Source: Streptomyces sp. 8L (GTDB lineage: Bacteria > Actinomycetota > Actinomycetes > Streptomycetales > Streptomycetaceae). Taken from it: a DNA stretch of 58,990 bases. Below, piece by piece: positions 34,129-58,990 of this stretch (positions are counted from its first letter, which is position 1; each line of letters starts with the position of its first letter). Made by a program: the position numbers and the translations under genes. The stretch covers positions 1 through 58,990 of the forward strand of contig NZ_JAIUKE010000014.1 of the NCBI RefSeq assembly GCF_020176795.1, written 5' to 3'. Below the pieces are notes generated by a model. That model was not told the DNA's origin, searched no databases, and saw only the letters and a list, made by a program, of their open reading frames with translations.

Positions 34129-34156
34129 GGCTTCTTCCCTTTCTTGACGGGGCGTT

Positions 34157-34516
34157 TCAGACCTTGCGGTAGACGTCTTTGAGAGTGATCTTTCCGTCGC
34201 TCAGGATGAAGAGGTCAACACCGCGGTTGACCACCTTTCCTTCGTCGGTCTCCACGGTCCACCGAACCAGCCCCATGTTCTCGTCGAGCATGATCGGCGA
34301 CTCGAATTTGCCGTCGACCCCGGACGCGATCATCTTTTCGCGCATCGCGTTCATGCTGGTGATCAGATCACCGATCTGATCCTTGGTGTGGACCGTCCCG
34401 ATTCCGTCCCCGTCGGGCGTGATCCACTGCCCGTCGTCGGCGAAGCACGCGACGGCGGTCTCGATGTCGCCGGCCCCCGAGCTCTCGAAGAACCGGTCGA
34501 TGACTTCTGCTGACAT
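34157..34516 (-). CDS. SnoaL-like (NTF2-fold) protein, second
   Basis: A 119-residue protein. ATG 34516 is chosen because the family starts close to it (EVIDRFFESSGAGDIETAVACFAD) and GAGAG lies upstream. An ATG at 34558 overlaps the P450 stop (ATGA) and would add 14 residues. The pattern QWITPDGDGIGTVHTKDQIGDLI, LVRWTVETDEGKVVNRGVDLFIL and a final KDVYRKV is the classic SnoaL-like small cone fold. It could be a cyclase, isomerase or epoxide hydrolase of the polyketide pathway. It ends 28 bases before the AOC-like gene. Confidence 0.82.
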   Translation of the reverse strand: MSAEVIDRFFESSGAGDIETAVACFADDGQWITPDGDGIGTVHTKDQIGDLITSMNAMREKMIASGVDGKFESPIMLDENMGLVRWTVETDEGKVVNRGVDLFILSDGKITLKDVYRKV

Positions 34517-34554
34517 GGGTCCGCTCCGCTCTCGTTGTTGACGGTGTGCATGGG

Positions 34555-35805
34555 TCATGCGTGCAACCTGACCGGCAGCCGCTCCAGACCGCGGAACTGC
34601 AGGGTGTAGCGCCAGGTGAGCTGTTCCAGTGGCTCGGCCGCCTCCCAGCGCGGGAACCTGTCCAGCAGCCGGGCCAGCACGATTTCGCCCTCCAGGCGTG
34701 CCAGCGGCGCGCCGACACAGTGATGGATACCGTGGCCGAAGGCCAGGTGCGTAGCGGCGTTACGGCGTATGTCCAGCCGGTCAGGCTCCGCGAACCGCTC
34801 CGGGTCGCGATTCGCCGAGGACAGCGCCAGAAACACCACCTCGCCGGCGGGGATGACCGTATCGCCGACCTCGACCGGTTCGGTGGTGTAGCGCAGTGTG
34901 GAGAGGTTCAACGGGCTTTCGTAGCGCAGGAATTCTTCCACTGCGTTCGGTATGAGAGTGGCATCTCCGCGCAACAGCTCCAGCTGTTCGGGGTGCTTCA
35001 GCAGAGCGTACACCGAGCTGCTGATCAAGTTCGCGGTGGTCTCGTACCCCGCGTTCATCATCAGGAAGATGGTGGACAGCAGCTCGGACTCTTCGAACCG
35101 CTCCTCGTTGGCCGGGTCGATCAGCGCGTTGATCAGGTCGTCCGCACCGTCCTGGCTGCTCGTTTTCTGGGCGACCAGGGTCCGGAAGTACTCAAGCGAC
35201 GCCATATAGGCCTGATACTTCTCCGACGGCTCGGAGTCGACGCTGGTCAGCGCGCGGTTCCACCGGCGGAGATCCTGGTGGGCGGCGCGGGGTACGCCGA
35301 GCAGCTCGCCGATCACCGCGATGGGGATGGCCATCGCCACCGACTCCACCAGGTCGATCTCGGCTCCCCTCGGGATCGAGTCAAGCAGCTCGTCGGTGAG
35401 TTCCTCGATGCGCGGCCGCAGATCCAGTGTCCTGCGCATCGTGAACGCCCTGCTGAACATCCGGCGCAGCCGCGAGTGTTGCGGCGGATCGCTGAACAGC
35501 ATGCTCTCCGACGTGATCGACGCGCCCGAGACGTCCTCGGTGCTGTGCCTGGCGATGACCGGTGCGGCGGCCCCGGCCGCCTTCGAGAGTCTGGGATCGG
35601 CCAGCAGCCGGCGCACATCGGCGTATTCGGTGACCAGCCACGAACGCAGGCCTGTGCTCAGGGTCTTGATGACGAGCCGCCGAGGTCCCGTCCCGGCGCG
35701 CATCTCCTGGTAGGTCAGGTACGGGTCCTGGATGAAGTCCCAGCTCAACAGGTCGGCCTCGGCTGTCTCGGTGCCGGAGGCGCGGGTCTTCGTGGAGTCG
35801 GTCAT
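34555..35805 (-). CDS. Cytochrome P450 (macrolide-type)
   Basis: A 416-residue P450. The heme loop FGHGIHHCVGAPLARLE has its Cys about residue 363. The I-helix MNAGYETTANLI is canonical, ExxR is in VEEFLRYESP, and FSDPPQHSRLRRMFSRAF is the usual C-helix block. The CYP107-like character suggests oxidation of a macrolide or related polyketide. It is the first gene after the large PKS (63-base gap), so it is probably translated from the same transcript. Confidence 0.94.
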   Translation of the reverse strand: MTDSTKTRASGTETAEADLLSWDFIQDPYLTYQEMRAGTGPRRLVIKTLSTGLRSWLVTEYADVRRLLADPRLSKAAGAAAPVIARHSTEDVSGASITSESMLFSDPPQHSRLRRMFSRAFTMRRTLDLRPRIEELTDELLDSIPRGAEIDLVESVAMAIPIAVIGELLGVPRAAHQDLRRWNRALTSVDSEPSEKYQAYMASLEYFRTLVAQKTSSQDGADDLINALIDPANEERFEESELLSTIFLMMNAGYETTANLISSSVYALLKHPEQLELLRGDATLIPNAVEEFLRYESPLNLSTLRYTTEPVEVGDTVIPAGEVVFLALSSANRDPERFAEPDRLDIRRNAATHLAFGHGIHHCVGAPLARLEGEIVLARLLDRFPRWEAAEPLEQLTWRYTLQFRGLERLPVRLHA

Positions 35806-35868
35806 GAGGGGCGTCCCTTGTGCTCGCGTGGCGAAAGGAGGGAATCGGCTGGTCTGGACGGTCGCCGG

Positions 35869-54356
<18,488 letters not shown>

Positions 54357-54360
<4 letters not shown>

Positions 54361-57300
54361 GAGGTCGGCCCCTCCGCTCGGTCGGACGCGTCGGCTCGGC
54401 CGTTTGCGGCGCGTATGAGATCAGCCATGTCCATCGAGTCGATCGCGGTCGTGGACCCGGCGCTGTCGGCCGGCTCGCCGCCGCCGGGTGCGGTCTCGGC
54501 CAGCCGGAGCAGGGCGTCCACCAGGCCGGCCTGCCTCAGCGAGGCGATCGGAATGCGGTCGATGATCTTCTTCAGTCCGGCGTCGTCGACGCCCTCGCCG
54601 CTCTCGCTCCCGTGGGTCTCGGTGTCCTCGCCGAACAGTTCGGCGTACACCAGCTCCGCGACCGCGGCGGGCGTCGGGTAGTCGAAGATCAGCGTGGCGG
54701 GCAGCTGCAGGCCGGTCGCCATGCCGAGCCGGTTTCGCAGCCGCAGGGCGGTGAGCGAGTCGAAACCGGTCTCCTGGAAACTGCGCCCCGACTCGACCGA
54801 GCCGGCGTCGGTGTGTCCGAGCACGGCCGCCACCGTGGTCCGGACGAGGTCGGTGATCGCATACGTCCGCTCGGTGGCGGGCAGGCCGGCGAGCCGCTCC
54901 CGCACACCGGTGCCCGCCGCTTCGTCCGCCGGTCCTTCGGGGTCGTCCGCCCTCGTTTCGAGCAGCTCGGCCAGGAGCGGCATCGATCGGGTGCCGACGA
55001 GTTCGGTGGCGAACGAGGACCACTCGACGTCCGCCACGACCGCTGCCGTCTCGTCGCGGTCGATCACCTGGCCCATGGCCTCGATGGCGCCGCCGGGGTC
55101 CATCGCGCGCAGGCCGCGGGCCGCCAGCTGGTGCCGCACGTCGTCGCGGTCGGCGATCCCCGGGCCCTGCCACAGTCCCCAGGCGATGGAGGTCCCGGTC
55201 AGGCCGAGGGCCCTGCGGTGTGCGGCCAGTGCGTCCAACGAGCTGTTCGCGGCGGCGTAGTTGGCCTGGCCGGCCGGGCCGACCGTACCGACGAACGACG
55301 AGAACAGGACGAAGTCGAGGAGGTCGTGGTCTCTCGTCAGCTCGTGCAGGTGCCACGCGCCGGCCACCTTCGGGCGGAACACCCGCTCGAAGCGTTCCGG
55401 GGTGAGCCGGTCGATGACGCCGTCGTCGAGCACGCCCGCGGTGTGCACGACCGTGGTCAGCGGATGTTCGGCCGGCCAGTCGGCCAGCAGGGCGGCGAGC
55501 TGCGCCCGGTCGGCCACGTCGCAGGCGACCACCGACACCACGGCGCCCTGCTCGGTGAGTTCGGCGGCCAGTTCGCCCGCGCCGGGGGGGGCGGGGCCGC
55601 CCCGGCCGGCCAGCACCAGGTGTCGCGCGCCGCGCCGGACGAGCCAGCGCGCCGCCTCCGCCCCCAGCGTGCCGGTGCCGCCGGTGATCAGCACGGTGCG
55701 CGGGAGGGGTTGGTTCGTGCGGGGCGCGGGGGCGGTGACCCGGGTCAGGCGGCGGCGGAACACCGCGCCGCCTCGTACCGCCAGTTCGCTCTCGCCGTCC
55801 GAGAGGGCGCCGGCCAGCGCCGCGAGGTCCGCTTGGCCGACGTCGCGCGGCAGGTCCACGACGCCGCCCCACGACGCGGGTTGCTCCAGGCCCGCATGCC
55901 GGGCGAACCCCCACAGCGCGGCCTGCCGTGGCTGGGTGACGGTGTCTCCGGGCCGGACGGCGACCGCGTCCTGGGTCACGCACCAGACCGGGGTCGACAG
56001 GCCGAGCCCACTGACCGCCCGCACCAGCGCGAGCGTGCCGCTCAGGCCGACCGGCACTGATTCGGTGTCAGTGTCCGTATCGGTGTCGGTGTCGGTGTCG
56101 GTGTTGAAGGCTGTGTCCGTCGCCAGCAACGACAGGATGTTCCCGGCCGGTTCGCCGTCCAGCGCCGCGACGAGCTGGTGACCGAGCGCCTCGGCATCGG
56201 TCGCTCGGGGGACGTCGACCCGGCCGACCCGGGCCCCTCGGGCGCTCAGCGCCTCGATGACCTGGTCGAGCCATGTCGGCTCCGTCGTGTCCGCCGGGAC
56301 CAGGACCAGCCAACGGCCGGTGAGCGGTCGGCCGGGTCCCGGGGCGGGGCGCCAGGTGACGCGGTACTGCCAGCCGGCCAGCGTCGCCTGCTGCCGGCTG
56401 CGCTCACGCCACGACGACAGGGCCGGGAGCACGGTGCTCAGCGAGGACCGGCCGGCGTCGTCGGAGAGGGCGAGCGCCGTGGTCAGTCCGTCCAGGTCGC
56501 CCTGGTCGACCATCGTCCAGAACGGGCTGTCGGCCTCGGTGCCGCGAGACGGGCGGCCGGGCCGCGTCTCGATCCAGTAGTGGGTGTGCTGGAAGGCGTA
56601 GGTGGGCAGCTGTACCGGCCCCCGGCCCGAGGGGAACAGGTTGGACCACCGCACGTCGACGCCACCCGCGAACGCCTCGGCGGCGTTGCGCAGGAATTCC
56701 CGCGCGCCGCCGTGGCCGCGGCGGAGCGTTCCGACCGTCGTGACCGGCGTTTCCCTGGCGTCGGCGAGCTCCTGTACCGAATGGACGAGTACCGGGTGCG
56801 CGCCCACTTCGTGGAACGATCGGTGTCCGTCGCTGAGCAGCTGGTCGACCGCCTCCGCGAATCGCACCATCTCACGCAGGTTCCGGTACCAGTAGTCGGC
56901 GTCGAGTTCGCGCCCGTCGAGCAGCGAGCCGGTCACCGTCGAGTAGAACGGAACCGTGCCGGGCGAGCACTCGACCACGCCCAGTGTGTCGGCCAACTCG
57001 GCCCGGATGACCTCTACTTCAGCCGAGTGCGACCCGTAGTTGATGGGTACGCGCCGGACCCTTGCCCCCTCCGACTCCCAGACCGACAAGAGCTGGTCGA
57101 GCTCGGCGGTGGCCCCGGAGACGACTGTGGACATCGGTCCGTTCACCGCGGCGATGCCGAGCGCGCGAGTGCCGGCGAGGCGTTCGCGCACCTCGTCCGC
57201 CGATCGGTTCACCCAGCCCATGCCGCCGTGCGCCGCCAGACGCCGGAGCACCCGGGATCGCAGAGACACTACGCGCGCGCCTTCGGCGAGCGTCAGCGCT

Positions 57301-58990
57301 CCCGCCGCCACGGCAGCGGCGAACTCGCCCTGGGAGTGCCCGACGACGGCCGAGGGCCGGACTCCGAGTGATGCCCACAGCCGGGACAACGAGACCCCGA
57401 TTGCGAACAGCGCGGGCTGGACGACGTCGTCCCGGTCGAGGCTCGGCGCACCGGGTGCCCCTTCGAGTACGTCAAGCAGCGAGAATCCGTCCCAGTCGAC
57501 CCATGGCGCAAGCGCCTCGTCGCAGGTCCGCATCAGCTCCGCGAACGTCGAACTGCTCTTCCACAGCTCGATGCCCATTCCGAGCCACTGGCCCCCCTGC
57601 CCGGGGAAGACGAAGACCGGGCCGTCGTGGACGGCTTCACCGGCTCCCGCCACCACCAGGGCCGAGTTCTCCGACTGGCCCGCCGCGATCGCGTCAAGGC
57701 CGGCCAGCAGCTCGGGGCGGCTCTCCGCGATCACCACGGCGCGGTGGGAGTGCGGGGTCCGGCCGTTGGTCAGTGCCGCGCCAAATCCGGCCAGGTCGGA
57801 GTCGGGTGCGTCGGCGAGCGCGGTCCGCAACCGGGTTGCCTGGGCCGCCAATGCCGCGGGTCCCCGGCCTGACACCGGGAAGGCGAAGGCTCCGAGCCGC
57901 GTCACGGCGTCCGCCTGCCCGGCCGTCGGCTGCTCCGGCGCCTGCTCCAGGATGACGTGCGCGTTCGTGCCGCTGATGCCGAACGAGGAGACCCCGGCAC
58001 GGCGGGGCCGGCCGGCCTTCGGCCAGTCGTGGTTCTGGTCGAGCAGGGCGACGGCTCCCTGCGACCAGTCGATGAACGGGGAGGGCTGCTCGGCGTGCAA
58101 CGTCCGCGGCAGGACGCCGTGACGCATCGCCATGACCATCTTGATGACGCCGCCGACCCCGGCGGCAGCCTGGGTGTGCCCGATGTTCGACTTCAACGAA
58201 CCCAGCCACAGGGGAGTTTCGCGGTCCTGGCCGTAGGTGGCCAGCAGTGCCTGGGCCTCGATCGGGTCGCCGAGCTTCGTGCCGGTGCCGTGCCCCTCGA
58301 CCACATCGACGCCCGACGGGGACAGACCGGCCGAGGCCAGCGCCTGGCGGATCACCCGCTGCTGCGAGGGACCGTTCGGCGCGGTCAGGCCGTTCGAGGC
58401 GCCGTCGGAGTTCACCGAGGAGCCCTTGAGTACCGCGAGTACCTGGTGGCCTTGCTTGCGGGCGTCCGACAGCCGCTCGAGCACCACGAGGCCGACGCCC
58501 TCGGCCCACCCGGTGCCGTCCGCACCGGCGCCGAACGCGCGGCACCGGCCGTCCGGGGACAGGGCTCGCTGGTGACCCAGGTCGACGAACGTCATCGGGG
58601 TGGACATCACCGTGACCCCGCCGGCCAGCGCGAGCGAGCACTCGCCGGACCGCAGTGCCTGTGCGGCCAGGTGGAGTGCCACCAGTGACGACGAGCACGC
58701 CGTGTCGACCGAGACGGCGGGTCCCTCCAGGCCGAATTGGTACGCCACCCGGCCGGAGAGCACGCTGCCCGCACTCCCGGTCAGAACGGCTCCGCTGAGC
58801 TGGTCGGGAACCAGATCCACCGCGGGCGCGTAGTCGTGGTACATGACACCGGAGAACACACCGGTGCGGCTGCCGCGCAGTGAGTCGGCGTCGATGCCCG
58901 CGCGCTCGAAGGCCTCCCAGGCCACCTCCAGCAACAACCGCTGCTGCGGGTCCATCGCCGTCGCCTCACGCGGCGAGATCCCGAAGAACC
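54357..58990 (-). CDS. Type I polyketide synthase, 3' part (KS-AT-KR-ACP)
   Basis: The gene continues beyond the right edge; the visible reading enters at [17 protein letters not shown]. The KS Cys codon lies near 58696 (VDTACSSS). The AT has GHSQGE (Ser near 57334) and YGSH near 57030 in place of YASH, both methylmalonyl-like. A complete KR with its structural subdomain follows (TGGTGTLG near 55685, LDD motif, Tyr near 55258), then an ACP (Ser near 54757, TGFDSL). There is no DH. The C-terminal docking tail ends [11 protein letters not shown]. It overlaps the four-module PKS by ATGA and should pass a 2-methyl-3-hydroxyacyl chain to it. Confidence 0.95.
56064..56106. repeat. GTGTCG hexanucleotide repeat within KR region
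   Basis: Seven or so near-identical six-base units (GGTGTC-type on the plus strand) encode alternating Thr-Asp residues, [12 protein letters not shown], in the KR structural subdomain of the partial PKS. The phase keeps the reading frame, so slippage by whole units would only lengthen or shorten the Thr-Asp stretch. This insert is not seen in the other KRs of the window. Confidence 0.9.

Noticed and set aside
32187-34516. Polyether-type epoxidase/epoxide-hydrolase set
   Set aside because: SnoaL-fold proteins recall polyether hydrolases, but no MonC-like flavin epoxidase is present; the AOC-like partner and diene prediction fit other cyclisations better.

Overview
The window is high-G+C DNA with Streptomyces-style gene order, codon use, GTG/TTG starts and protein families (LAL regulator, DUF1048, CPCC, CGNR and DUF6233-like proteins, IS5 remnants). 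It comes from a filamentous actinomycete, most likely Streptomyces or a close relative. Nothing was searched; all names rest on recognised motifs and layout.

Left part (about 1-12,200): an accessory zone rich in conflict genes and decayed genes. It holds a CPCC cysteine-rich protein, a wrecked secreted HNH nuclease gene, a truncated RHS toxin tail with an intact-looking small partner gene in an AT-richer island, and a broken DUF6233-like gene. Next comes a leftward unit: a secreted FG-GAP/VCBS protein, a 1,476-residue toxin (signal peptide, long Ala-rich coiled coil, Hint self-cleaving domain, RNase A-like C-terminus), and an internally duplicated CdiI-like immunity protein. A PadR regulator with two DUF1048 proteins follows.

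Middle part (about 12,200-22,600): two complementary halves of an IS5-type transposase, in opposite orientation, flank an ArsR-family regulator and a divergent FAD monooxygenase with two palindromic operators between them. Then come small redox or detoxification genes (DUF1348, pyridoxamine-phosphate-oxidase-like, AhpD-like), divergent from a CGNR zinc-finger regulator, and an AlkA-type DNA glycosylase. A LAL-type LuxR regulator appears to be frameshifted between its Walker A motif and the rest of the protein.

Right part (about 22,600-58,990): a type I modular polyketide cluster read entirely leftward and cut by the window edge. From upstream to downstream: the end of one PKS (KS-AT-KR-ACP), a 6,163-residue four-module PKS (KS-AT-ACP; KS-AT-DH-KR-ACP; KS-AT-DH-KR-ACP; KS-AT-KR-ACP, no thioesterase), P450, SnoaL-like protein, allene-oxide-cyclase-like barrel protein, SDR, second SnoaL-like protein, type II thioesterase, 63-residue Cys-pair protein, second P450, C-type SAM methyltransferase, 98-residue unknown protein, luciferase-like monooxygenase, second SDR, crotonyl-CoA carboxylase/reductase and the LAL regulator.

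The reductase should supply ethylmalonyl-type extender units. Of the five AT domains visible, only the second in the large PKS has a non-standard specificity motif (YPTH), so it is the best candidate to use that unit. Colinear reading predicts a segment with methyl-bearing carbinol, ketone, ethyl-substituted conjugated diene and hydroxyl. The diene beside a barrel-type cyclase candidate and two SnoaL-fold proteins suggests post-PKS ring formation. The final product cannot be named because the loading, other extension and release modules lie outside the window.
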